DNA from: Diplodia intermedia
Taxonomy: Eukaryota; Ascomycota; Dothideomycetes; Botryosphaeriales; Botryosphaeriaceae
Assembly: GCA_021495925.1 (NCBI GenBank)
Contig: JAKEKT010000089.1
Span: 1 to 64,000 of the forward strand
DNA length: 64,000 nucleotides
Reading direction: 5' to 3'
Position numbers and translations under genes: made by a program. Shown in pieces: positions 51,401 through 62,692 of this stretch. Position 1 is the stretch's first letter; every line of letters begins with the position of its first letter. The notes beneath the pieces are model-generated. The model was not told the origin of the DNA. It was given only the letters and a program-made list of their open reading frames with translations, and searched no databases.

Positions 51401-52222
51401 GTCGGGGTAGTAGCCTTTAACTTTAGCTAATCTAAAGAGGACCTAGCGCGCTAGATTTATAAGAACCTCGGTTCCGAGAATCTAGTATATAATGGCGAGA
51501 TAGAGGAGCTAGTAATAGTTCTAAAACTCGCCGTTAGAGCCGGGCACGCCTCTAAAGATATAAGAATCTACGCGGATAACTAGGCCGCGATTCTTAGGCT
51601 AAGTAAGCCCGCTAATACGCCCGAGCAAGCATAGTAAATTCGGGCTATTAGATTAGCTAAAATGCTAAGGGCTAGAGGAAATACCGTCTCTCTAGAATAG
51701 TACCCCGGCCACGAGAACGTTCTAGACAACGAGTACGCCGATCGGCTCGCGAAAAGAGCTACGAAGTACTCTTTAAGTAGAGCCTCTACTTCTCTAAGCT
51801 TCTATCGAAGTAAAGTTAAGTAGAAGACCTACGAGAAGTAAAAAACGAAGCTTAAATCGACGTCGGACTCGTTCTATAAACGTACCTTCGGTTTAGAGAT
51901 AGGGTAGCGGCTTAAATCTTCTACGAAAGTTAGAGAAACGGCCTTCGCCTTCTATTAACTAAAGATCGAATACGACTACTTTAAGTCTTATCTTTATCGC
52001 CTTAACCACGCCGAAAACGACTAGTATAGATATAGCCGTACGACTAGATAGATACTACGCCATCTACTTCTCTCTTACTCTCTTTATAGAGGCCCTCGGG
52101 TTCTCTTAAAAGACGGGCTTAAGAAGTATCGACTCGACCTTTCGAATCTCTTTTTCTCGACTCTAGAAACTAGCCTAACGGCTAAGTTCTTAGAACAAAT
52201 AAAGATTACTACTAGGCGGTAG
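48401..52222 (+). pseudogene. L9 ORF2: endonuclease-RT-RNase H polyprotein
   Basis: Start ATG at 48401-48403, overlapping the ORF1 TGA as ATGA. AP endonuclease: Gln-Glu-Pro at codons 36-38 (Gln now TAA) and Gly/Glu-Asp-Phe-Asn-Ile with Asp at codon 146. RT: Phe-Leu-Asp-Val at about 608-611 (motif A) and Tyr-Ile-Asp-Asp at 696-699, intact. RNase H: Tyr-Ser-Asn-Ala, catalytic Asp now Asn at 989, then Asp-Asn-Gln-Ala at about 1059 and Pro-Gly-His...Asp ending at 1114. Dozens of in-frame TAG or TAA codons; no frameshift. The end is the TAG at 52220-52222, followed by TAA. The product would nick DNA and copy the element RNA into it. This copy is the reference for domain positions in the others. 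Confidence 0.94.
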
Positions 52223-52941
52223 TAATTAAACGACTTATCTAACGAGGTCTAAATACGTACCGCTAGACGCTCGTTTATACTTATTTCTTTCTTCTATTCT
52301 CTTCTTCTACTTCTTCTCGTTCTCGGCGCCCTCGCCGCTTTCGATTTAGAGTAGAAACGGACGAGAACCGAAGAAAAACGACTAAATAGCGGATATTTAA
52401 GCTTAAGTAGCCGTTTCTACTAGTATCTACGGCTACCTAATATAGTTAGTAACTAAGCTAACGGGGCTAAAAAGTCGAAATTTAATTTCTAGTCGAGTAA
52501 CCTCTATTTAGAGCCCTTTTTTAGATTTCTAAATTTAGAAGTAGGATTATGTAGCTAGTTCGCTAGTAGTAATACTCCGGCTAGTTATAATAAATAGTAA
52601 GTAAGTATCGGTCTTAGATAGAAGAAAGCTAAACGAATCTAATTAGTTAAAGAGGCCCTCTCTAAGAAGAGAACTTACTTACTTTACTTTTTATCTCTAT
52701 TTTCGTTGGTTTCTAAGCTCTCGCTTTATTTTATTTATTTTTTCTTTATCTTAGCTACGCTCTCTACTCTTCTTTAAGCTTTTAAGCATATCGTTTCTAG
52801 TACCCTTCTAGAACCCTTCTTCGGCATACATATATTTAGATATATAGATAGAAGCGGGCCCTCTTAAGAGACCTCGTCTCTAATAGTTCTAGACTCTAGA
52901 GGGACGTTAAACTAAATAAATAAATAAATAAATAAAATAAT
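52223..52941 (+). other. L9 3' leader with tRNA-like module and terminal block
   Basis: About 700 bp after ORF2. It holds the tRNA-like module at about 52430-52505, a terminal block around 52828-52852 (alternating TATA with TTTAGATATATAGATAG) shared by every copy, and the (TAAA)n tail. In LINEs the 3' end is what the RT recognises, so the shared block is a candidate recognition structure. The same layout occurs in L1-L8. Confidence 0.7.
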
Positions 52942-52954
52942 ATGCTAGAATTTT
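52942..52954 (+). repeat. L9 target-site duplication, right
   Basis: ATGCTAGAATTTT, identical to 46410-46422. Confidence 0.93.
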
Positions 52955-55753
52955 CGAGATTAGCTATAATATATATACGGAAAAACGTCTAGAAGATAGT
53001 TTTAAGAAAAAGTATTTAGCTCTTAGAAAGAGACTCTTTTCGCCGTCTTCTTCTATTATTTCTTTTAACTAGTAAAGCTACGTCTTTAAACGCTAAGACT
53101 AGCCGAAGCTTAGTTTAAGAAAAATCGAGAACGCGTGCTTTACGTAAATTAAAGAGAAAACGCTAGAACTAGACGCTATTACGTAAGAGATTATTACTTA
53201 TATATTTAGAGTAAAGTTCGACGTCTTTAATAAGATCTTTTCTACGCTATTCGCCTACGAATATTATTTTACGGGCTAGCGTACGACTATTAAGATAATT
53301 CTAAGTAAGAAAAAGAGCGATATTATAGACTTAAAGTCTTATTATATTATTTCTCTTCTTAATTATCTTAAAAAAGTACTAGAATAAATTATAACTAAAA
53401 GACTAGACTATCTAGCGAAGATCTCTAATCTTCTTTACTATATCTAAATTAGAAAAAGATTAAAGAAATCCGCGATTAATATTATAATACTTTTATTAAA
53501 TAAAGTAGAGAAGAACCGCCGTTTTAACCGTAAGATCTTCGTACTTTTTTTTAATATTAAGAGCGTCTTTAACTACGTAGTTAAAGAATAACTTCTAGCT
53601 ATAATAGCTTAAATTAGTATGCTAATTAACCTACTCGCGTAGGTAAAATCGTTTATATCTATACGAATATTAAGCCTCGCGTTTAACGAAGAAGAAGAAG
53701 AGTTTAGTCTAATTAAGATAAGTATTTTATAAGAAAGCCTAGTCTTATCTATTCTCTTTTTAATCTATTTTTAAGAGATATTTTTCGCCTCTAAGACTTC
53801 TTTTCTCTTTTATATTAACGATATTACGATAATAGCTAGCTCTAGTAGCTAAAAAAGTAATAAGAAGATATTAAAGAAGAAGACGAAAAGACTCTTTACG
53901 CGAGGCTATAAAAACTATATTAAATTCGATTTTAAGAAGACGAAGCTTATATACTTTATTTATTCTTTTAAAGAGAACTCGAAACTACGCTCGGTCTCTA
54001 TTATATTATCTACGAAAGATATAGTAGAACCGAAGAATTAGATTAAGTAGCTAGAAATTTACTTTAACTACGAGTTTATCTTTAAGACGTATATATCTAA
54101 AAGAGTTAACTAGACTCGTTCGACTCTCTATCGTCTCTCTAAACTTACTAACGTTAAGAGAAAGCTCTTCTTCTACGTAGTTCGCTAGCTTTATTTAGCT
54201 TACGTAACTACGATTATAGACTACGGCTTCGAAATCTACTAGAAAAACTAGAGGCGGTTTACCCGTTAATTAAGAGTTCTTTAAAATCTTATTCTACGAA
54301 AGATTCTAGAGGTTTTTAAAACCGCCCCTATAATTTCTCTAGAAATAGAGAGTAAAATTCTACTAGTAGATATTCGTCTAAATAAGCGGTTATAAAAATA
54401 CGCTCTTAGAACGAATTTACTCGAAGAATTTTATTTTCTTCGAATCGAACTAGAGAAGATAAATCTAGACTAATAAGAAATAGAGACGCTAACGTAGTTA
54501 AAGAAGATTAAACTTCTTCTTAGAGAGTAATCTACTCTCTTAGAAGAAGTTAACTTCTTCTACTTTTCGTTATAGACTATTAATCTTTTCTACGCGGCTA
54601 CGATTAGCCTTCTAAATAAAAAGAAGTAGGCTTCGACCTATATACTTAATATTAAGAGGGTACTCTCTAATTAAATAGCTATCTATTTCGACGCCTTCGT
54701 TCTATCTTTAAGTAGAAATATAGACGTTAGCGTAGTAGCTTTCGACTTTAGCTAATCTAAAGAGAACCCGACGCGCTAAATTTATAAGAACCTTAGTTTA
54801 GAGAATTTAGTATATAACGACGAGGTAAAAGGGCTAGTAATAGCTCTTAACTTCGTCGTTAAAAGTTAGGTTCGCGATAAAGATATAAGAATCTACGCGA
54901 ATAACTAGACCGCGATTCTTAAACTAAAGAAGCTCTCTAATACGCTCGAGTAAGATCGATAGATTCGGGCTATTAGCTTAGCTAAAAAGCTAAGAGATAG
55001 AGAAAATATCGTCTCTCTAGAATAGTATCTTAACTATAAGAACGTTCTTAGTAACGAGTACGTTAATCGACTTACTAAAAGCGCTACGAAGTACTTTATT
55101 AGAAGGGCTTCTACTTCTCTAAGCTTCTATTAAAGTAAGATTAAGTAGAAGACCTATAAAGAGTAAAAAAAGAAGCTTAAATCGGCGATAGACTCGTTCT
55201 ATAAACGTATCTTTAGTTTAGAGATAGGGCGGCGGCTTAAATCTTCTATAAAAGTTAGAGAAATAGCCTTCGTCTTCTATTAGCTAAAGATTAGATACGA
55301 ATACTTTAAGTTCTATCTTTATCGTCTTAACTACGTCGAAAACAACTAGTATAGATATAGCCGTACGACTAAATAGATATCGCGTTATCTACTTCTCTTC
55401 TATTCTCTTTATAGAAACCCTTAAGTTCTCGTAAAAAATAAACTTAAGAAGAATTAACTCGAACTACTAAATCTCTTTTTCTTAACTCTAGAAACTAGCT
55501 TAACGGCGAAGTTCTTAGAATAAATAAAGATTACTACTAGACGATAGTAATTAAACGACTTATCTAACGAGATTTAAATACGTATCGTTTAACGCTTATT
55601 TACGTATATCTCTTTCTTTTATTCTCTTCTTCTACTTCTCTATATTCTCGGCGCGTTCGCCGCGTTCGATTTAGAGTAGAAACGGGCGAGAGTCGAAGAA
55701 AAACGACTAAATAGCGAATATTTAAGTTAAAGTAGCTATCTTTACTAGTATCT

Positions 55754-55830
55754 ACGGCTATCTAGTATAGTTAGTAACTAAGCTAATAGGGCTAAAAAGT
55801 CGAGATTCGAATCTCGATTAAGTAATCTCT
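55754..55830 (+). other. tRNA-like module in the 3' leader of L8
   Basis: The clearest copy of a block found in every LINE 3' leader here. A box-A-like TCTAGTATAGTTAG at 55761-55774 is followed about 30 bp later by a box-B-like GATTCGAATCT at 55804-55814, inside a palindrome that could form a T-arm-like hairpin. Across copies the box B agrees with GGTTCGAATCC before RIP. Acceptor pairing was not found. It may be a tRNA-derived or RNA polymerase III type promoter remnant. Confidence 0.45.
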
Positions 55831-56262
55831 ATTTAGAGCTCTTTTCTATCTAGATTTAGAAGTAGAATTATATAGTTAGTTTACTAGTAGTAATACTTTA
55901 GCTAGTTATAATAAATAGTAAGCGAGTACTAATCTTCGATAGAAGAAAGCTAAACGAATCTAACTAGTTAAGAAGGCCCTCTCTAAAAAGAGAGCTTACT
56001 TATTATACTTTTTATCTCTATTTTATCGTTCTCTAAGGTCTCGCTTTATTTTTCTTTTTTTCTTTATTTTTCTAACTTTTTATACGCTCTCTATTTCTTC
56101 TTAAGCTTTTAAGCGTATTATTTCTAGTACTCTTCTAGAATTTCCTCTAGTATATATATATTTAGATATATAGATAGAAGCGAATTTCTCTAGAGAGATT
56201 TCGTCTCTAATAGTCTAAGACTCTAGAGAAACGTAAAACTAAATAAATAAATAAATAAATAA

Positions 56263-58920
56263 GACGAAAATTAATCTTTCTAATTTATTTATTAATTTTA
56301 AATAGCTCTATCTTCTTAAAGTCTAGTTTATTATTTAGACGTCTTATTCTAATATTTTTTTTAAGAAGATAGACTTTATTCTCTTCTTTTAGCTTTAATA
56401 CCTTCTAGTATCGTCTATTATAGTAGCGAAATATTAAAAATTCGTTATATTTAATATTAAGACTAAGCTATTTATAAAGTATCTTTAGCTAGTCTACTTT
56501 AAGAATTTCTTTCTAGATAAGAGATTCGCTTAATATTAGTTCTTAGTAAGCTATTAGCTTATATTTATAGTTAGCGTAGAACGGTAATTTCTAAGTTATA
56601 GACGCTTTAAAACTATTATACGCGAATTAAATAAGAAGTAGTAGTTTAATCTAATTATCTTATACGTAGTTAAGATAATAGTAAAGATATTATTCGAGCG
56701 TCTAGTTAGTTTATTTCGTTTATTCGTCTATCTATAAATATATCGTAGTTAATAGCTTATATTTAAAACTAAGCTAACGAGTAAGAGTCTACTAGAATTA
56801 AAAGATAAATAGTTAATCTTTATCTAATATAAGCTCTTTTAGTAATCTATAGTTATTAAGAATTATTCTAAGAAACGTATAGACGAGTTCTTCTATGTTT
56901 ATTATTTTAAGATATAGTAAATAGTACGCGTATTTAGTAAGTTTATTAATAATAACTAAAATTAAATCGTATAGAACGCTAGTTAAGAGTTTCTTTAATT
57001 AGAGTAGATTCGTAATAAAGTCTAGTAAGATAAATTACTAGAGTCTTTTCGAGGCTAGTAATAGTTAAAGTAAGTTATAAGATACGTATCTTAAGGCCTT
57101 ACTTTAAATATAAAGATCGTACTACGAAACTACTCGCCGAATAATTCTTTATAAGTCTAAAAAGTAGTAATTTCTAGTAATTCTCTCGATCGTCTTATCT
57201 ATTTCTTAGTAATTATATACTAGTACTTTATAGATATTCTTAACGATTTCTTTTTAAAGCTTCGCTAGAACGTAGACTAATTCTAAATATAGAATAGTAT
57301 CGTCTACGTCTTTAGTTAAGCGAGGGTCGTCTTTTACGTTTTTAAGTTTTTAGACTATTACGTTATACTTATAGGCCTCTCGTATCTTCTTTATCTAGAC
57401 GTTACTTTCTAAGCGATACGCCGAGACTAGTAGTCTAACTAAAGTAAGTAAGGTATTAAACGCTTCTATTAGCTATAATTAGATAATTTTAAAAATAAAT
57501 ATATACGTTCTAGTAGATATAAGACTATCGTTCTTCTATTTATTTAAGACTATTAATTATAGTTTTAGCTTTTCTTTTATATAGTTAGCTCTTCTATTTA
57601 GTGTATCTATACGAGCGTTTTCGAATCTCTTTCTATAGATAATCTTTATATCGTATAATACTAATTCTTTCGTTTATCTAACTTATCGTCGAGTTAGTTT
57701 CTTTATAGTAATAAAGTACGTAAGATTCTTATAATTATAGTAAACTATTACTTAGTATTTAGCTTCTTTAAGATAGTATCTCTATTCTTTAAAAGTTATA
57801 ATAATAGCTAATAGTTTCTTATCGTAGATATTATAGTTAAGCTTCGAGAACGTTATCTTTTTAGAATAGTACGCGATTAGATAGAGCTTATTCTACTTAT
57901 CTAGTTAACTAATATAAGCGCTAATAGCGTAGTTCGATATATTTATCTCTATAATAATAGATAGCTCTAAATTATAAATATCTAGAATAGACGTCTTATA
58001 AAATATTTATTTAAAAGACTTAAATATCTTCTACTACGCTTCTTTCTACTAGAATCTATACTCTTTATAAGTAAGTCTAGTAAGAGGCTTTATAATCTTC
58101 GTATAGTTTAGAATAAACTTATAATAGAAGTTAGCGAATCTAAAAAAGAATTATATCTTCTTAATTATTTATAGTTTAAGCTACTTTTTAATTACGTTTA
58201 GCTTTTTCTCGTTTATACTAATATATCTAAATATAATAACGAATTCTAGAAATTTTATTTTCTACGTAATCTATTTATATTTCTTAGACGCGATTTATAG
58301 ATCTTTTACTCTAAGTATGAGTAGTATTTTTCGAATATATTTTTAATATTCTTCTAAGGTATTCGAGTAGATAATAATATTATCTAGATACGTAATATAG
58401 AATATATCTAAATACGGGCGTAGAATATTATTTACTAGGCTCTAGAATAACGCTAGAACGTTAGTTAGCTTAAAGAATATTACTATATACTTAAAGTACT
58501 CTAGCTATATTTAAAAGATAATCTTCTATTCTTTATCTTCTTTAATACGAACTAAGTAGTATTCTTCGCGAAGGTTAAACTTAGTAAAGTACTTTATCGT
58601 CTAGAACTTATCTTAGAGTTCGTTAATTCTTAATAATAGATAACGATTCTTAACTATAATATCGTTTAGTTATTAATAATTAATATAGAGACGAAGCTCG
58701 CTATTCTTCTTTAAAATAAATAAAATAGAATAGCCGGCCGATAAGAATAAAGACTATATATATTCGCGTTCTAGATTCTTTTTAATATACTTTCTTAAAG
58801 CCTCTAACTTAATATAAGATAGCGAGTATATTAGCTTAAACGCGGGCTACGTTTCTAGAATAAGAAGTATTTTATAATTTTAAGATTAGTATTTTAATAA
58901 GAATTCTTTTTCTCGTTTTT
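56263..58920 (-). pseudogene. G2 pol: RT, RNase H, integrase, RIP-killed
   Basis: One frame, followed from about 58918 to 56263 without frameshift. RT entry: a segment like Leu-Ser-Pro-Ala-Gly-Tyr-Pro-Ile at about 58730-58745, then Lys-Lys-Asn-Gly-Glu-Leu-Arg-Leu. The RT box at 58379-58390 reads Tyr-Leu-Asp-Asn, formerly Asp-Asp. RNase H: Glu-Thr-Asp-Ala-Ser-Asp-Tyr-Ala type motif at about 57925-57950. Integrase: an HHCC zinc part at about 57100-57230, catalytic Asp at 57020-57022 in Leu-Leu-Asp-Phe-Ile-Thr, a Tyr-His-Arg-Gln-Thr-Asp-like motif at about 56740, and a C-terminal Lys-Val-Tyr-Leu-Leu ... Lys-Leu-Asp ... Phe-Lys-Ile segment at 56265-56385. Stops at Trp and Gln codons are numerous. 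Confidence 0.88.
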
Positions 58921-59515
58921 TATAAAGATTCGTAAATTTCTAGAATTTTCTTAGTATAGACGCTATTTCTAGTAGTAATAACTATTTTTCTATTACTATT
59001 ATTTCTTCTTTAGATTTTATTACTTTATTAAGTTCTTTATATATTTTCTCGCTTACTAGATTATCTATAGATATTAGCTTTTTTCTAGTTAAGTAATTAT
59101 ATAACGTTCTTTCTCTTTTTACGCTATTATATATAGAGCTAATATTCTAACGTAGTATCGTAGATACGTTTACTACGTTTATATAACGCGCGTAAATTCT
59201 TTAAAAGTAGTCTTCTTTAACTAACTTTAGACTAATATTCTTCGCTAGAGGCCTCTTTAAAGTAGAACTATAATAGTTTATTTTAGAATTATAGATATTA
59301 ACTTTTTTTCTAGTAGACGACCTTATATCGAACTAGCTTCGATAGATCTATATCTTTACTATAATACGTTATTTCGTTTTCTCGCTTAGTTATAGATAGA
59401 GATAATATATCTTATCGCCTCTATATTTTATACGTCTAATTACTACTAAAGAAATTTTCTAGATCTTAACGAAGCTATTTACTTTTACGTTAAGTTATTA
59501 CTCTATACTTTAAGC

Positions 59516-59585
59516 TTTTAGCTTCTAGCTCTAGCTCTAGCTCTTCTAGCTCTAGCTTTTAGCTCTAGCTCTAATCTTTAGCGTC
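59516..59585 (-). repeat. AGCTCT/TAGAGC low-complexity tract in G2
   Basis: Imperfect hexamer repeats (CTAGCT and AGCTCT) over about 65 bp. In the pol frame on the minus strand they would give Ala-Arg repeats mixed with stops. It lies between the RT-side frame and the gag side. Probably a linker in the G2 polyprotein that expanded by slippage. Confidence 0.6.
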
Positions 59586-59589
59586 GGGC

Positions 59590-62170
59590 TTATTTGTTTT
59601 ACGATAGCGAGGTATTAGATATATTAGTTATCTAGAAAGATAATTTTTCTAGCTTTTTAGTTAATATATAATACGTATATTTTTAGTTATAGTATTTCTA
59701 GAATAATATCGTGTTCTAATATTTTTATAACGTCTAGATTAATCTTTTTTCTATAGTTAGTAATAGTTATTAGTACTAGCTCTATTTCGATTCTTATTTA
59801 ATCTTTTTCGTACTAAGCGAGTAATTCGTCTATAGTTTAAAGAGAGTAAGGCTTATCTTTTTCTTATTAAGATAGTCGATATTTAACGACGAAGAATAGA
59901 TTAATATACGTTCTTTATATATCGCTATTAATTATAGTCTAAGTCTTTTTACTATAAAAGATTACTTTTAGATATAGTAGTTTAAAGAGTTCTATTTTAA
60001 TAGATATAATTTCGTTTAATATATATATAATCTAGTTAAGAAATCTATCTAACGACCTCTTCTAGAGTCTCTAACTAGAGAGGCCGTTTAGTTTCTCGAT
60101 TAAATAAGATCTTTAATAGTTATATTATCTAGTTAGTCTATCTAAAGAGCTAAGTTTCTTTAGTTAGTCTATCTTTCTTAATAAATTTACCTTCGCTAGC
60201 GTAGGGTTTCTACGGTTATCTAGTAGTAGTAGAACGAGATATTATTCTTATAGCTAAGACGCTAATATAGAGTATCTCTATTAATAAATATAACGTCTCG
60301 TTAGAAGAGTATTTCGACTAGATATATAAGATTTTATTTATTTTATTTTTACTAGGCGTTACGTATCTTATCGCGAAGCTATTAGCTAATCTTATTTATC
60401 GTTTAGTACGAGAACTCTCTCTAGAGTTACTACTACTATTTATTTTATAGCTAATCTTCTAGTTTTTCTTCTTAGACTCTAAATTACTAGATGTCTAGAT
60501 CTAGCCCGTTAGTAGATATCTAGATCGTAATAGAAATTATATTATTAGTTCGGCGTATACTTTCGTATTACTCGAGGTGCTTAATAACTTAAATTAGTAT
60601 AGCCGTATCGCGTTTACTTTTAGCATCGCTAAATTTAAAGATACTATTATAGAGTTCTCTAGTATCGCTATTTACTAGGTCGTTATCTAGAGATAGCGTC
60701 TTAATAAATTTATTAATCTTCTACTAGATCTAGTAGCGTATTATAGCTTAAACGCGTTAAGATTTTAAATATTATCTCGTAGCTTCTTTATTACTTCTAT
60801 AGACGGTATAATTATCGTTATAGTATATAGTTTAGCTAAGTATAGCGTATTTAAATATATTAAATATTCTATATCGTTTATTAATCTTCTTAAATAGATC
60901 GACCTCTTTTAGCTAAAGCGTTAAAAAAAGTTCTCGATAAGCTTCTTAATTATCTCTAATAGTAGCTACGATATTATATATCTTCTTCTTAAAGTTATAA
61001 GAGTAGCGGTACGTTCTTTTCTATTTATCGCTATAGTAGATATATAGTTTCTTATTAAATTATAACTTCTACTAGAATATCTATTCTTTATATTACGTAT
61101 ACTTATCTTTTTTATTATTTTATCTTCTATTCTTAGACTCTCGTTACGCGGCGTTTAGTTTTATAGCGTCGCCGTCTTTTTATATATAACGTAGACGTCG
61201 CGGCTAGATACTATTAGCTCTATAGAGTTTCTTATTAAACTAACGTTTATTACGCCGTTAATTTATCTTCTAGACTAGCGCGATAAGACTAAATAGATCT
61301 TTAAATCTATCTTAATAGACTATAGTATTCTTAATTTCTTCTTTTAGTCTCTAGTAGTAGAACGTCTATAAGGTTATATTAAAGTATTACTCGACGAAGA
61401 GATAGACCGTATCTTAAAATCGAATAGTATAGTTTTAAATTAATTCTTTCTATTTAATATTTATTAGAGTACGCGTAGCTAGACGAACTTTATTTAGACT
61501 AAAGAACGCTATTTTAAGGGCTTTTATAAAGACTTAATAGTTATCGAAGAGCTTAATTATAACTTTACTTTAGTTCGCTTAAAGTTTTTTCTAGTACTTT
61601 CTCTTATATAGACGAAACTATTATTCGACGAATTCGTATAGAAAGATACTAGCGTAAAGTATCTTCTCTATCTTATTAGTAAACTATTTATAGAAGAAGT
61701 AGATATAGTTATTAAGCTAGATAATAAACTTTTACGTCTTCTTATAATTCTCTTAATATAGATTAGATTTCGAGACCTTAACTATAGTAGCGAGTACTAT
61801 TATAGGTCTTCTAGCTATTATATTCGTAGACGCGACTAGAGACGCGAATTAGTATTATCGGGCTTTAAGTTCTCTTTTAAGTTAAGTATTCTCTTTACTT
61901 TATTTATAAAATTAGTTCTAAAGCTATTCGAGTCTATTCTAAATATCGTAAATTATCTAGAATAGATCTACTATTATAGACTATTAGAGGTTATTACTTA
62001 TAGAAACGTCTATATTACTACTTTATTAGTAATTTCTATATTAGAGATACTTTTTTATTTTAGATATTAACTATCTTTCTTCTCTTATAAGAATAGTAGT
62101 TAAAGTATAATAATAGACTTCTTTTACTAAGCTTCGAAGTTACTTAGTAGATAGATTAAATTAAAGGGTT
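59590..62170 (-). other. Gag side of G2, not resolved
   Basis: About 2.6 kb of RIP-mutated DNA upstream of G2 pol. Its place and size fit gag and protease, but I could not follow a convincing frame or find a protease or zinc-knuckle box. No other gene was recognised. Confidence 0.45.
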
Positions 62171-62690
62171 TATCTTAAAAAGATAAAAGAAAGATAATAA
62201 TAATTAAATAAGAAGATATTACGTAATTATATAATATATAGTAAGTCGATTATCTCTAAATTAATAGAGTTTAAATTAGAACTTTAAGTTAACTACTAAG
62301 AGTTAAGTTACTAGCTAAGAGAGTATATCTATATACTATAAAAAAGCTAGTTATAATCTAGTATTTAGTAGTTTAGTCGTACTAAGACGAATAAACGTCT
62401 AAACTTATTAGTTTAATAGTTTAGCGTACTAAGCCTTATTAAACTAGTAAACTTAGTTATTTAGTAAATTATACGTAACGTTAGCGCTTTAAGTAGCTTC
62501 TAAAATTTCGACTTTTAAACTTCGTCGCTACTAAGTAGTTATAATTACTATCTTATTTACATCTATATTCTCGCGTCTATTTTCTACTATCTAGATCTCG
62601 TATCTTTTATAAGACTATAATTCGACTAGATTATTATATTTCTACGGCTCTACTTTTCTTATAAACTTCTTTACTACTATTATTAGCTTC
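62171..62690 (-). other. Possible 5' LTR or leader of G2
   Basis: Non-coding and AT-rich, with short inverted pieces such as AGACG...CGTCT near 62382-62397. On the minus strand a GTTACG near 62480 recalls the TGTTACG start of Gypsy LTRs. No second copy is in the window, so an LTR cannot be proved. L10 interrupts it on the right. Confidence 0.3.
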
Positions 62691-62692
62691 GG

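Larger units (their letters stand above)
46423..52941 (+). mobile_element. L9: full-length LINE, best-preserved plus-strand copy
   Basis: 6,519 bp, subfamily A, nested in L8. Richer in G+C, CpA and TpG than the outer copies; for example CACGCATGC at about 49646, where L6 has TACGTATAC. The ORF2 ATG and the ORF1 TGA survive and show the ATGA overlap. The 5' leader runs from 46423 to 47063 and includes a run of nine C near 46610, the 3' leader from 52223, and the (TAAA)n tail to 52941. Confidence 0.95.
45194..55547 (+). pseudogene. L8 ORF2: endonuclease-RT-RNase H, split by L9
   Basis: The left part, 45194-46422, is 1,229 bp; the right part, 52955-55547, is 2,593 bp; the sum is exactly 3,822 bp. 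L9 sits between endonuclease and RT. The RT box starts at 53811 as Tyr-Ile-Asn-Asp. RNase H lies near 54690-55080 with its first Asp-Ala preserved. The frame is whole apart from stop codons. The exact length confirms the 13-bp duplication of L9. Confidence 0.92.
43216..56262 (+). mobile_element. L8: full-length LINE, split by L9; flanks do not match
   Basis: Plus-strand copy, 43216-46422 plus 52955-56262, about 6,515 bp. Subfamily B, like L6 and L10. Its left neighbour is the plus-strand Gypsy G1 and its right neighbour the minus-strand Gypsy G2. No duplication of 10 bp or more is shared by the two flanks, unlike the other complete copies here. It may be the product of recombination between two LINE copies. 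L9 inserted in its ORF2. Confidence 0.9.
56263..62690 (-). mobile_element. G2: Ty3/Gypsy element, minus strand
   Basis: Second LTR retrotransposon, opposite in orientation to G1. Right to left: a gag-side region, then RT, RNase H and integrase in one frame down to the edge of L8, in the Gypsy order. The C-terminal end of the integrase and any 3' LTR are missing at 56263. L10 begins at its right end, at about 62693. RIP is heavy and CpA/TpG almost absent. Confidence 0.87.

Noticed and set aside
19860..62690. G1 and G2 as one Gypsy element split by L8
   Set aside because: G1 pol reads on the plus strand and G2 pol on the minus strand, and both contain an RT box of their own (43018 and 58390). 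They must be two elements.
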